From assembly GCA_900768005.1 (NCBI GenBank), contig CAAGBE010000012.1, positions 1-19,605 on the forward strand: a DNA stretch of 19,605 nucleotides, written 5' to 3'. This DNA comes from Clostridia bacterium (GTDB taxonomy: Bacteria > Bacillota > Clostridia > UMGS1883). The notes under the pieces were generated by a model. The model was not told where the DNA came from and made no database searches. It saw only the letters and a program-made list of their open reading frames with translations. Positions 8,029 to 16,414 of the stretch are shown here, one piece after another. How positions within the stretch are numbered: position 1 is the stretch's first letter; every line of letters starts with the position of its first letter. The position numbers and the translations under genes were made by a program.

Positions 8029-9393
8029 ATGAAGCATAAGATTTTGAAAAGAAAGCCGATAGGAAACAAGCGCTTCAACTGGAAGCAAAAGGACTATACG
8101 CTTTCAACCTTTTCAGGTTTTCCTGAGTTTGGAACGCAGGAGGGGGATATAAATGAAGTTGCAGACAAGTATGCAAAGCATCATAAAGAGGCAGGATTTA
8201 ATCTGTTGGAGCTTGGCTGGGTTGAGCACGAAGGCTCGTGGGCAGCAGTTGACGCCTGTGAAAAAAACGAAATAAATCTTTTGTTTCAGGATATGAGCCT
8301 TATGGGCGGTATGAGCTATCATTATGCAGACCGCAAGGTAAGCCGTGAAGAAATCAAGGCTGTTGTTGATAAATTAAAGGACAAAAAATATACTATCGGT
8401 TATTATGTGTGGGATGAGCCTCAATCAGATTCACAAATGGACGAGGCAAGAAGACAAATGGATATTCTTCAGGAATTAGTACCCGATGCCCTTTTGTTCA
8501 CGGTTGCACCTCCCGACTATAACGCTGAGCCGGAGAGAAAAGGCGGTGTTGGTGACACATGGGAAAACGGAAAATATGTTCCTTATCTTGAAAAGTTTGC
8601 AGAAAAAATGGATCCGCCCGTAATGTCGTTTGACTATTATCCCGTAGGTAATTATTTTAATGTGTGGCCCGGACATACATACAACAAGGAAAATCAGCTT
8701 GACGACAGCTTTATGTATCTGTCAATGGCTGCAAACAGAGCTATTGCAAAGAAGCACGATATTCCATTCTGGTTCTATTATCAGGGATATAAGCTTTATG
8801 AAACTACCAAGAAAGAGGATTTTATTTTCCCGATGGTACGCTGCTTTATGTATTCGGGTGTTCTCTACGGCGCAAAGGGTCTGCAGAACTATGCTACAGG
8901 CGAAAAGGGAAACCGTTTCCTTAATCCTGACGGCTCTAAGGGAGATTTCTTCGAAGAGCAGAAAAAGGTTAATTTTGAAATTTTAAACCTTGGAAATACT
9001 CTTATGGCATTAGAGTCAAAGCTTATTATTCACTCTGATGACCTTCTTCCCGATTGCGAATATACTGCCCCGTACTTTAACAAAATCGAGGAAAGTGAAA
9101 TCTTCACAGGCAAGCTCCCCAAAAGAATATCGGTAGGTGAGCTTTGTGACGAATACGGTAACAGATATGCAGTTATACTTAACCGTGATTTTGAAAAAAC
9201 TGCCCAGATAAAACTTTCGCTTAAGGATAATTTCAGAATATACGAGGTAAGTAAAAATGACGGTAAGCAGAGAGTGCTGATTGATAATGCGGGCGAGTTG
9301 TCTCTGACACTTGCACCCGGTGACGCAGTTTTATACCGTTTCCAGAAATCAGACGAAGAAGCGTTTACCTGCGAATATGAATTAGCGGAGTAA
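8029..9393 (+). CDS. Putative glycoside hydrolase, TIM barrel with C-terminal beta domain
   Basis: A 454-residue protein. I place the start at ATG 8029 because AAGGAGA at 8014-8020 sits eight bases ahead; an in-frame TTG at 7987 lies inside hairpin B and has no such site. There is no signal peptide, so it is probably cytoplasmic. The barrel-like part (~20-340) has the strand FNLLELGW (57-64), a loop with GYYVWDEP (124-131) whose Glu130 follows a strand end as expected for a catalytic acid in clan GH-A-like barrels, and SFDYYPVGNYF (200-210). The region after about 365 (RISVGELCDEYGNRYAVILNRD) looks like the beta-sandwich common at the C-terminus of GH42- or agarase-like proteins. I cannot assign a GH family or name the second catalytic acid. 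It heads the cytoplasmic gene run. Confidence 0.65.
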   Translation: MKHKILKRKPIGNKRFNWKQKDYTLSTFSGFPEFGTQEGDINEVADKYAKHHKEAGFNLLELGWVEHEGSWAAVDACEKNEINLLFQDMSLMGGMSYHYADRKVSREEIKAVVDKLKDKKYTIGYYVWDEPQSDSQMDEARRQMDILQELVPDALLFTVAPPDYNAEPERKGGVGDTWENGKYVPYLEKFAEKMDPPVMSFDYYPVGNYFNVWPGHTYNKENQLDDSFMYLSMAANRAIAKKHDIPFWFYYQGYKLYETTKKEDFIFPMVRCFMYSGVLYGAKGLQNYATGEKGNRFLNPDGSKGDFFEEQKKVNFEILNLGNTLMALESKLIIHSDDLLPDCEYTAPYFNKIEESEIFTGKLPKRISVGELCDEYGNRYAVILNRDFEKTAQIKLSLKDNFRIYEVSKNDGKQRVLIDNAGELSLTLAPGDAVLYRFQKSDEEAFTCEYELAE

Positions 9394-9447
9394 AATGGTA
9401 GTGTCATAAAAAAATACTACGTTTATTTAAAGAAAGGTGAGATAGCA

Positions 9448-10659
9448 ATGAAAGAGATTAAGGTTGGAATTTTTGGACTTGGATTACGTGGATTCAGTCT
9501 GATGAAGCATGTATGTACTGTAGAGAATGTCAGGATTACGGCGTTATGCGACCTGTATCCTGAAAGAATAGAAAAAGCAATAAATTATATGAAGGAAAAG
9601 GATATAGAAATCCCATCATTTACAACTGAAGATTATCATAAGCTGATTGCCTGCGATGAGGTGGATGTTGTTATGATATTTGCCGCATGGGAGGCACATA
9701 TTCCTGCATCAATAGAGGCAATGAGGGCAGGAAAGCCCGTAGCAGTTGAGGTTGCAGGTGCGTATTCAATCGACCAGTGCTGGGAGCTTGTAAAAACCTA
9801 CGAGGAAACCAAAACTCCTATTATGATGATGGAAAACTGCTGCTACGGCAGGCGTGAGCTTATGCTCCTTAATATGATTAAGCAGGGATTTTTTGGAGAA
9901 ATCGCACATTGCGAGGGTGCATACTGTCACGATTTACGTGAAGAGATAATAGGCGGAAATGTAAATAAGCATTACAGACTTCGTAACTACATAAACAGAA
10001 ATTGTGAAAATTATCCTACGCATGAGCTTGGTCCTATTGCTCAGTGGCTTAATATAAACAGGGGTAACAGAATGGTTTCTCTTACCGCTACTGCATCAAG
10101 AGCGGTGGGACTTCACGACTATGTAAAGAAGCATCACGCAGATGATGAGGAGCTTATGGGTACAACCTTTAATCAGGGTGATGTTATTACCACAGTAATT
10201 AAATGTGCGCACGGAGAAACAATAAAGCTCACATTGTCAACAACCCTGCCAAGATATTATGGCCGTGGATTGGCAGTTTACGGAACGGATGGATTCTTCA
10301 GCGAGGATACAAAAACTATTGTAAAGGATGGCGACTTTACCGAGGAAACTGAGGGTAAATGGCTTAAAGAGAATCTCGGCAATGAGTCAAAGTATCTTAA
10401 AGAGTACGAGCATCCTATCTGGAAGAAATATCAGGAGGAGGGCGTACGTGAAGGTCACGGCGGAATGGACTGGCTGACAATAAGTGCGTTTTTCGATGCG
10501 CTCAAAGAAAACAAGCCGATGCCAATTAATGTATATGATATGGCAACGTGGATGTCAATTACGCCGCTTTCTGAACGCTCAATTCAGATGGGAAGCAACA
10601 GTGTTGAAATTCCTGATTTTACAAACGGAAAATGGTGTGTTCAGTTTGATTATGAATAA
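9448..10659 (+). CDS. GH109-like NAD-dependent glycosidase (Gfo/Idh/MocA fold)
   Basis: A 403-residue cytoplasmic protein; ATG 9448 follows AAAGGTGA (9433-9440). The N-terminal Rossmann fold has GLGLRG (10-15). The family's EKP position reads EVAG at 101-104. Several GH109 signatures are visible: MENCCYGRRELML (128-140), GAYCHDLR (157-164), ENYPTHELGPIAQWLNINRG (187-206), GHGGMDW (336-342) and VEIPDFTNGKW near the end. GH109 enzymes, first described as alpha-N-acetylgalactosaminidases, hold NAD and cleave glycosides by transient C3 oxidation and elimination. Glu101, Tyr159 and His192 correspond by eye to residues described for the Elizabethkingia enzyme (from memory). Many known members are exported, this one is not. 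The sugar specificity is open; a related C3-oxidising dehydrogenase is the alternative. Confidence 0.75.
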   Translation: MKEIKVGIFGLGLRGFSLMKHVCTVENVRITALCDLYPERIEKAINYMKEKDIEIPSFTTEDYHKLIACDEVDVVMIFAAWEAHIPASIEAMRAGKPVAVEVAGAYSIDQCWELVKTYEETKTPIMMMENCCYGRRELMLLNMIKQGFFGEIAHCEGAYCHDLREEIIGGNVNKHYRLRNYINRNCENYPTHELGPIAQWLNINRGNRMVSLTATASRAVGLHDYVKKHHADDEELMGTTFNQGDVITTVIKCAHGETIKLTLSTTLPRYYGRGLAVYGTDGFFSEDTKTIVKDGDFTEETEGKWLKENLGNESKYLKEYEHPIWKKYQEEGVREGHGGMDWLTISAFFDALKENKPMPINVYDMATWMSITPLSERSIQMGSNSVEIPDFTNGKWCVQFDYE

Positions 10660-10671
10660 GGAGTGAGAAAG

Positions 10672-11538
10672 GTGAAATTATCAGTTGAAAGCGGAGAGCT
10701 TTGTGCAAAAGTTGGATACGAGGAAGGACTGCGACTTATTAAAGAAGCAGGCTTTGATGCTGTGGATTTTTCCTATTACGGATTGCCCGCAGATAGCCCG
10801 ATATTGGGAGATAATTACCGTGAGTATGCCATTAAAACAAGAGAATTTCTTGATGAAATAAATCTGGAGTGCAATCAGGCACATGCGCCCTTTAATCTTT
10901 CAAAAACGGAAAAGTTTGATATGAGTGAGCCGCACTATCGTGAGATAGTGCGCTCGATTGAATCGGCTGCAATTCTGGGTGCAAAGAGCATTGTTGTTCA
11001 TCATGTATATGTTCCTCAGGGAGAAACCGTTAACGGTATCACCTATGAAGAATATAATTATATGTTTTATAAGTCGCTCGAACCATACTGCAAGGAGTAC
11101 GGTATAAATATTGCAATAGAAAATATGTTCTATTATGATGCGAAAAAAAGGCGCCACAAAGGTATGCTTCATACACCGCAGGCGCTAAAAGACATTATAG
11201 AGAAGCTTGATTCTCCGTATTTTATAGCATGCATAGATATCGGGCATCTTGCGATAATTGGAGAGGAACCTGAAGATGTTTTGAGAGAAATGCAACCATC
11301 AATTTTAAAAGCCCTGCATGTTCACGATAATGACTTCCTTTCGGATAGACACAGCTTACCCTTTACGGGTGGAATCAATTGGCAAAATGTTATGGATGCA
11401 CTTAAAAATATCGGATATACAGGGGATTTAACCTTTGAAATTTGCAGTTTTGTTAGTAAAATGCCAGATGTGTTAATCTCAGATGCACTCAAGTTTGCAC
11501 AAAAGGTAGGAAGATACCTTATTTCTACTTTTGAATAA
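10672..11538 (+). CDS. Sugar phosphate isomerase/epimerase family TIM barrel (AP endonuclease 2-like)
   Basis: A 288-residue protein. The GTG at 10672 is chosen because AAGGAG at 10658-10663, overlapping the previous stop, is eight bases upstream; a GTG at 10663 would leave no room. It carries the PF01261 fold hallmarks: VDFSYYG after strand 2, HAPFN (71-75), VVHHVYVP (108-115), IAIENM (147-152), ACIDIGH (186-192), LHVHDND (215-221) and LTFEIC (253-258). Glu150, Asp189, His218 and Glu256 are the expected divalent metal ligands. Members include hydroxypyruvate isomerase, tagatose/psicose epimerase, inosose dehydratase IolE and IolI, and the keto-glycoside or C-glycoside lyases paired with Gfo/Idh/MocA dehydrogenases. 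Because it follows a GH109-like gene directly (12-base gap), an elimination or isomerisation step on an oxidised sugar is plausible. The substrate is unknown. Confidence 0.82.
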   Translation: MKLSVESGELCAKVGYEEGLRLIKEAGFDAVDFSYYGLPADSPILGDNYREYAIKTREFLDEINLECNQAHAPFNLSKTEKFDMSEPHYREIVRSIESAAILGAKSIVVHHVYVPQGETVNGITYEEYNYMFYKSLEPYCKEYGINIAIENMFYYDAKKRRHKGMLHTPQALKDIIEKLDSPYFIACIDIGHLAIIGEEPEDVLREMQPSILKALHVHDNDFLSDRHSLPFTGGINWQNVMDALKNIGYTGDLTFEICSFVSKMPDVLISDALKFAQKVGRYLISTFE

Positions 11539-11612
11539 TACCGATATTGCATCAAAGCCGGAGCTTTAAAACCTGAAAATGGTGTGTTAATTGAAAGAAC
11601 GGTGATTGAATT

Positions 11613-12326
11613 ATGGTGCATTTTTCTGTTGATGACACTATAGAGGTTTTTCGTTATTTAACGGAAAATAAGTGTAAGTCTATTTTTGAAAATCCTTTGC
11701 TGAGGTTTTTTAAAAAGTTAAATAATGAATATAGCTTTGCTGTATCAATGTATTGCTTTTATGAAAAAGACGGGTTTAATCTGTCTTTATGCAGTGATAA
11801 ATATAAGGATGAGTTTGAAGAAAACTCTGCTTGGCTTAAGTTTGGATTTCATGCACTGGATAAAAAGTCAAATTATAAGGATTATGATGCATCGGAATTT
11901 AAAGAGGAATTAATTAAAACCGTAAGCGAATTGGAGCGAATAGTCACAAAAGATGCAATAACATATAATGTCAGGTTAGGCTTTTGTCAGGGAAATATCG
12001 GATGTATAAAGGCAATGAAAGAGTGCTTTAGTAACTTTAATATACTCTATGGCGCAGATGACAGCCGTATTGTATATTACCTTAGCGAGGAAGAGAACAA
12101 CCTCTATCTCGAAAACGGAGTTTTTCGTGATGAAAAAATGGGGATATGTATAAAAAAATGTGAGAAAAGACTTGAGTATAGCACAAATTTTACGGAAAGA
12201 GTCAAAGAGCTTGATGAAAATAAAATTTATCCTTTTTTTACTCACGAAACGGTACTGTTAAAGGATGATAAATTTTTAGACTACATAGAAGCTTTGTGCA
12301 AAAGCGCTCATGTGTTTGTTTCATAA
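11613..12326 (+). CDS. Putative polysaccharide deacetylase-like (NodB-type) protein
   Basis: A 237-residue cytoplasmic protein; ATG 11613 follows GGTGA (11601-11605), and an in-frame TGA just upstream (11607-11609) excludes an earlier start. The N-terminus reads MVHFSVDDTIEVFRYL, where SVDD (5-8) matches the TFDD-type metal motif of NodB deacetylases, and FGFHALD with His80 could be the second metal site (H..x..H in the family). The expected third ligand and catalytic base are not obvious, and the later part (GFCQGNIGCIKAMKE, LYGADDSRIVYY) has no motif I recognise. The family removes N- or O-acetyl groups from polysaccharides. The codon usage looks AT-richer than the neighbours. An alternative is an uncharacterised family with a degenerate NodB fold. 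Confidence 0.45.
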   Translation: MVHFSVDDTIEVFRYLTENKCKSIFENPLLRFFKKLNNEYSFAVSMYCFYEKDGFNLSLCSDKYKDEFEENSAWLKFGFHALDKKSNYKDYDASEFKEELIKTVSELERIVTKDAITYNVRLGFCQGNIGCIKAMKECFSNFNILYGADDSRIVYYLSEEENNLYLENGVFRDEKMGICIKKCEKRLEYSTNFTERVKELDENKIYPFFTHETVLLKDDKFLDYIEALCKSAHVFVS

Positions 12327-12374
12327 TTAAAAGCTATAAGCAGGTTTAATATCTTTTTAAGGAGAGAATACTTT

Positions 12375-13109
12375 ATGGATACCATAAAAATTAACAGAAA
12401 AAATTCAAAAATCATTGCTCATCGGGGAGTTTGCGGTTTAGAAACAGAAAATACGGCAGCGGCATTTATTGCAGCAGGAAACAGGAGCTATTATGCCATT
12501 GAAACGGATGTACAGGTAACTGCCGACGGAGAATTTGTGGTTATGCACGATGATACAACAGGAAGGCTTGCAGATGTGGATTTGCCAATCAGGAAAACGG
12601 ATTATTCTGTTCTTAAAGATATTTGTCTTAATGATGTTCTTTATGGAGCAGAAGGCACCGGCGAACCAAGAAGTGATTTAAGAATACCGACTCTTTCCGA
12701 ATATATCAGAATATGTAAAAAATATGAAAAGAAATGCGTAATAGAACTGAAAGGAACTTTTGCTCCTGAAAATGTTGATCGTTTGCTTAACATTGTAGAG
12801 GAAGAGGGATATATGCAGGAATCCATATTTCTTGCGTGGGATATGAATGCCCTGATTCAAATAAGGGAAAAGCACCCTGATCGTGAAATTATTGTGAATA
12901 TCACGAATTTCAGTGATGAAGTATTGGAAAATCTTAAAAGATATTCTTTTGAAATCAGTCTCCGCTATGACAAGGTAAGTAAGGAGATTATTGATATAAT
13001 TCATTCAAACGGACGAAAGATATATGTGTGGTACGCTAACACACAAGAAGAAACCCAAAGAGTGGCAGATATGGGTGTTGACTATATTGTCAGCAATATT
13101 TTTGAATAA
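12375..13109 (+). CDS. Glycerophosphodiester phosphodiesterase family protein
   Basis: A 244-residue protein; ATG 12375 follows AAGGAGAG (12359-12366). It shows the GDPD TIM-barrel motifs in order: IIAHRGV (13-19), ETENTAAAF (23-31), AIETDVQVTADGEFVVMHDD (41-60), VIELKG (122-127) and VWYANTQEETQRVADMGVDYIVSN near the C-terminus. His16, Glu43, Asp45 and His58 are the expected catalytic and metal residues. The usual C-terminal TD is SN here, so substrate choice may differ from the classic enzyme that makes glycerol-3-phosphate plus an alcohol. There is no signal peptide or glycosyl-phosphate domain. In this cluster, a phosphodiester on a glycan or on a teichoic-type polymer is a possible target, but phospholipid headgroup turnover remains the conventional alternative. 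Confidence 0.85.
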   Translation: MDTIKINRKNSKIIAHRGVCGLETENTAAAFIAAGNRSYYAIETDVQVTADGEFVVMHDDTTGRLADVDLPIRKTDYSVLKDICLNDVLYGAEGTGEPRSDLRIPTLSEYIRICKKYEKKCVIELKGTFAPENVDRLLNIVEEEGYMQESIFLAWDMNALIQIREKHPDREIIVNITNFSDEVLENLKRYSFEISLRYDKVSKEIIDIIHSNGRKIYVWYANTQEETQRVADMGVDYIVSNIFE

Positions 13110-13159
13110 AAGACGCAATCAGGCAGCTTAGCGCTTTTCAAAAAATGGGAGGGCAGAAC

Positions 13160-14515
13160 ATGAATTGTGAAATCTTAGTAATAGGCGGCGGTATATCGGG
13201 AAGCTGCGCGGCAATCAGTGCCGCAAGAGAAGGAAGAGATGTCCTTCTGGTGGAAAGATACGGAAATTTAGGCGGCACACTTACCTCCAACGGAACAGGG
13301 CCGATGATGACCTTTCACGCAGGGGACAGACAGGTGGTAAAGGGTATAACCGGTGAGCTTATTGACAGATTGCAGAAAAAGGGGAAGTCCCCCGGACACC
13401 TTTTTGATACTACCTGCTATACATACACAGTAACCCCCTTTGATGCAGAAGCAATGAAGACTGAGCTTGAAACAATGCTTCTGGAAGCAGGGGGAAGGAT
13501 ACTTTTCCACAGCTTTGTATGCGGAGTTGAAAAAGAAGGGGATAGAATAACATCTGTTACTGTTTGCGGAAAAGACGGAATAAAAAAGCTTTCTGCAAAG
13601 GTATATATAGATGCAAGCGGTGACGCGGATATATCAAGGTTTGGCGGACTTAAAACAAAGCTCGGAAGAAAACAGGACGGTCTTTGTCAGCCTGTTACCC
13701 TTAATATGAAGCTGTACAACGTTGATATAAAAAAGGCAAGAGAGTACATTAAAAACAATCCCGACGATTTTCCGAGAATGGATGTAGGAAAGCTTGATAA
13801 TGCATCAAGACTTTCGGTAGGAGGATATAATAACACCTTTGCCCACGCAATAAAGGTCGGAGAAATAACCTTTGACAGAGAGTTTTTGTTATATTTTGAA
13901 ACAAACAACGAGGGAGAGGTTATAGTAAACACTACACGTATTTCAGGAATAAACCCGATTAAACCTGATGAATTGACAAAGGCGGAGATAGAGGGAAGAA
14001 GACAATGTGCAGAGGTTTATGAGTTTGTGAAAAAACGCATCCCCGGCTTTGAAAACGCAAAGGTAGCATTTACCGGACCCTTTATAGGAGTAAGGGGAAG
14101 TGCGCAGATAGAGGGAAAATATACAATAACGGAAACAGATATTGTTACCTGTAAAACCTTTGAAGATGCTATTGCTCATGGTGCGTACCCGATTGACATA
14201 CATCCGCCGGAGGGTGCAGATGATGATATGTTTAATGTGGTGAAGCTTGAAGGCGGTGCATATTATTCAGTACCGTACAGAGCGCTTATAGGAGAGATGC
14301 AAAATCTCATAACGGTGGGCAGGTGCATCAGCGCAACCTTTGAAGCGCAGGCGGCAATCCGTGTATCACCTATAGCCGGTGCAATAGGACACGGAGGAGG
14401 AGCAGCGGCATCGGCGGCAGTAGAAAATGGCGGCGATGTGCAGAAAGTAAATATTGAAAAAGTAAAAGATATTCTTTTGAAACAAGGGGGCTTTATCCTT
14501 AATGAAAATCATTGA
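13160..14515 (+). CDS. FAD-dependent oxidoreductase (PF12831-type)
   Basis: A 451-residue protein. ATG 13160 is chosen because GGAGG at 13148-13152 precedes it by seven bases; an earlier in-frame ATG at 13145 overlaps that site. The FAD-binding Rossmann motif is VIGGGISGSCAAISAAREG, with Glu32 at the end of strand 2 to hold the ribose, and GGT (38-40) follows. A second nucleotide-contact motif is DASGDAD (151-157), and GRCISATFEAQAAIR with SPIAGAIGHGGGAAASAA near the C-terminus is the family's third signature. Members oxidise or reduce unknown, often carbohydrate-linked, substrates and occur in polysaccharide loci. It overlaps the next gene by 14 bases, so the pair is translationally coupled. 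The reaction is not known; a role in oxidising or recycling a keto-sugar is inference only. Confidence 0.85.
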   Translation: MNCEILVIGGGISGSCAAISAAREGRDVLLVERYGNLGGTLTSNGTGPMMTFHAGDRQVVKGITGELIDRLQKKGKSPGHLFDTTCYTYTVTPFDAEAMKTELETMLLEAGGRILFHSFVCGVEKEGDRITSVTVCGKDGIKKLSAKVYIDASGDADISRFGGLKTKLGRKQDGLCQPVTLNMKLYNVDIKKAREYIKNNPDDFPRMDVGKLDNASRLSVGGYNNTFAHAIKVGEITFDREFLLYFETNNEGEVIVNTTRISGINPIKPDELTKAEIEGRRQCAEVYEFVKKRIPGFENAKVAFTGPFIGVRGSAQIEGKYTITETDIVTCKTFEDAIAHGAYPIDIHPPEGADDDMFNVVKLEGGAYYSVPYRALIGEMQNLITVGRCISATFEAQAAIRVSPIAGAIGHGGGAAASAAVENGGDVQKVNIEKVKDILLKQGGFILNENH

Positions 14516-15266
14516 AGATATAAGCTACGGGCAGCATCCTGAACAGGAGCTTGATGTATATCTTCCCGATTGTGAAGAATTCCCCGTTTTTGTATTTCTT
14601 CACGGGGGAGGACTTGAAAAGATTACTCGGAAAAAATTTCAGTTTTATTCTGACCTTGCAGAAAAGGGCGTTGGAGTCATAAGCGGAGAATATAGAAAAT
14701 ATCCCGATGCAAAATATCCTGATTTTATAAATGACGGGGCAGCGGTTATAGCGTGGGCAAAAGAAAATATGAAAAAATACGGCAACGTTACCTCGATTTA
14801 TGTAGGGGGGAGTAGTGCAGGAGCATATATAACCCAGATGCTGTGCTTTAACGAAAAATATCTTAAAAATGTCGGGTTATCCAACTTAGATATAGCCGGA
14901 TATTACCACGATGCAGGTCAGCCGACAGTGCATTTCAAGGTTCTTCGTGAAAGGGAAATTGACAAAAGAAGTGTAGTAATTGACGATTTCGCACCTCTTT
15001 ACCATATTAAGGAAACAGAATATCCTCCTATGGAATTTGTAGTTTCCGACAATGACATAAAAAGCAGGTACGAGCAAACAATGCTGCTAATTTCAACGCT
15101 TGAGCATTTTGGTCACGATATGAATAAAATTACAGTTGACATCAGGAAGAACAGCAGACACACCGAGTATCTTAATGTGACGGATGCAAGCGGAAAATAT
15201 ATCTATGCAGATATGATTTACGACTTTATTAACAGAGTCGAGAAAAGAGGACAGAATAATGAGTGA
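14502..15266 (+). CDS. Alpha/beta-hydrolase esterase (acetyl-esterase type)
   Basis: A 254-residue cytoplasmic protein. ATG 14502 lies within the end of the FAD oxidoreductase gene, with AAGGGGG at 14485-14490 upstream. Catalytic features: oxyanion-hole HGGG (34-37), a GSSAG nucleophile elbow (103-107, Ser105), an acid in VVSDND (Asp183 or Asp185) and His220 in NSRHTEY, which together make a complete triad. The length is that of small carboxylesterases such as acetyl esterases. In this run it could remove acetyl or other acyl groups from imported oligosaccharides, acting with the SGNH protein. The substrate is not established. Confidence 0.82.
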   Translation: MKIIEDISYGQHPEQELDVYLPDCEEFPVFVFLHGGGLEKITRKKFQFYSDLAEKGVGVISGEYRKYPDAKYPDFINDGAAVIAWAKENMKKYGNVTSIYVGGSSAGAYITQMLCFNEKYLKNVGLSNLDIAGYYHDAGQPTVHFKVLREREIDKRSVVIDDFAPLYHIKETEYPPMEFVVSDNDIKSRYEQTMLLISTLEHFGHDMNKITVDIRKNSRHTEYLNVTDASGKYIYADMIYDFINRVEKRGQNNE

Positions 15267-16401
15267 TAAAAAAGTTACAGTGGCAGCAATAGGTATGGGC
15301 GGATATGGGATGCACTATGTTGAAAGAGCTTTAAATAATAGTGAAGAATTAGGAATTGAATGTGTTGGTATGGTGGATGTATGTCCCGAAAAGTGTAAAT
15401 ATATTGACGGGGTCAGGGCAAAAAACATCCCCGTTTACAGCAGTATTGAAGAATTGTACGAAAATCATACGCCGGAGCTGGTTTTTATCTCTACACCGAT
15501 ACAGTTCCACTGCCCTCAGGCGTGCTATGCCCTTGAACACGGAAGTAATGTTCTGTGCGAAAAGCCTGCGGCGGCAATAAAAGAAGATGTTGAAAAGATG
15601 ATAGAAACATCTGAAAAAACCGGAAAATTCCTTGCAATCGGCTATCAGCGTTCTTATGCAAGTGCAGAGCTTAATGCTAAAAGGGATGTGCTTGCCGGAA
15701 AGTATGGAAAACCCCTTAAATTTAAAAGCATTATTGTTCAGCGCAGACCTCTTACATATTTTGAGCGGGGTTGGGCAGGCAGAATAAAAATTGGCGACAG
15801 CTTTGTTTATGACAGCGTTGCAAATAACTCATGTGCACACTATTTGCATCAGCTATTCTTTATGGCAGGTGACAAGCTTAACACCTCCGCTTTTCCTGTG
15901 GAAAGTGAAGCGCGTCTGTACAGGGTTAATGATATAGAAAATTTTGACACAATTACCTCCAAATTTGTTACGGATAACGGTGTTCAGATTTATTTTGGGG
16001 CTACCCAGTGCGGAGAGGATAATTTTCTGCCTTACACCGTATGTGAGTTTGAAAAAGGAACAATTACCTTCGAGCAGCAGGGAGAAACTGTTGTCGGCAG
16101 ACTAAACAGCGGTGAAGAGATTGTTTACGGAAGTTTAAGAGAAGAAAATTTTGAGAAAATCCCTCTTTGTATTGATGCTGTACGGGGTGCTGATACCGTT
16201 TACTGTGATGCAAAAACGACTCTTCCTCACGCAATGGCGGTAGATTATATTCAGAAAAATTGTGAAATCAAAACATTGGAAAACTGGGAAATAATAAATG
16301 CAACTCCAGAAGAAGAAAATCCCATCTATGTCAAAGTCCTTAAGGGATTAAAGGAAAAAATGATAGAATGCTTTGAAAACGAGAGTATGCTCGAATTATA
16401 A
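15259..16401 (+). CDS. Gfo/Idh/MocA family oxidoreductase
   Basis: A 380-residue protein; ATG 15259 overlaps the preceding gene by eight bases, with AGAGGA at 15246-15251 as ribosome binding site. A Rossmann fold starts with AAIGMGGYG (9-17), an Asp at the end of strand 2 (VDVCPEK) and the family EKP motif at CEKPAAA (100-106), where the Lys is the usual catalytic or NAD(P)-contact residue. The C-terminal domain includes YDSVANNSCAHYLHQLFFM, with His/Asn residues where family members bind the substrate. It probably oxidises or reduces a sugar or cyclitol using NAD(P). Together with the GH109-like gene and the next gene there are three members of this fold in the cluster, two of them adjacent, suggesting an oxidation and a reduction step. 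Confidence 0.85.
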   Translation: MSDKKVTVAAIGMGGYGMHYVERALNNSEELGIECVGMVDVCPEKCKYIDGVRAKNIPVYSSIEELYENHTPELVFISTPIQFHCPQACYALEHGSNVLCEKPAAAIKEDVEKMIETSEKTGKFLAIGYQRSYASAELNAKRDVLAGKYGKPLKFKSIIVQRRPLTYFERGWAGRIKIGDSFVYDSVANNSCAHYLHQLFFMAGDKLNTSAFPVESEARLYRVNDIENFDTITSKFVTDNGVQIYFGATQCGEDNFLPYTVCEFEKGTITFEQQGETVVGRLNSGEEIVYGSLREENFEKIPLCIDAVRGADTVYCDAKTTLPHAMAVDYIQKNCEIKTLENWEIINATPEEENPIYVKVLKGLKEKMIECFENESMLEL

Positions 16402-16414
16402 AGAAGGTGAAAAT

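Noticed and set aside
9395..9420. Small GTAGT/ACTAC hairpin before the GH109-like gene
   Set aside because: Only 5 bp with a 13-base AT-rich loop; too weak to call a regulator or terminator.
11539..11612. Open + strand frame reading YRYCIKAGALKPENGVLIE in the gap before the NodB-like gene
   Set aside because: Short, no start with a ribosome binding site, out of frame with both neighbours and no family pattern recognised; no support for a gene or a remnant.
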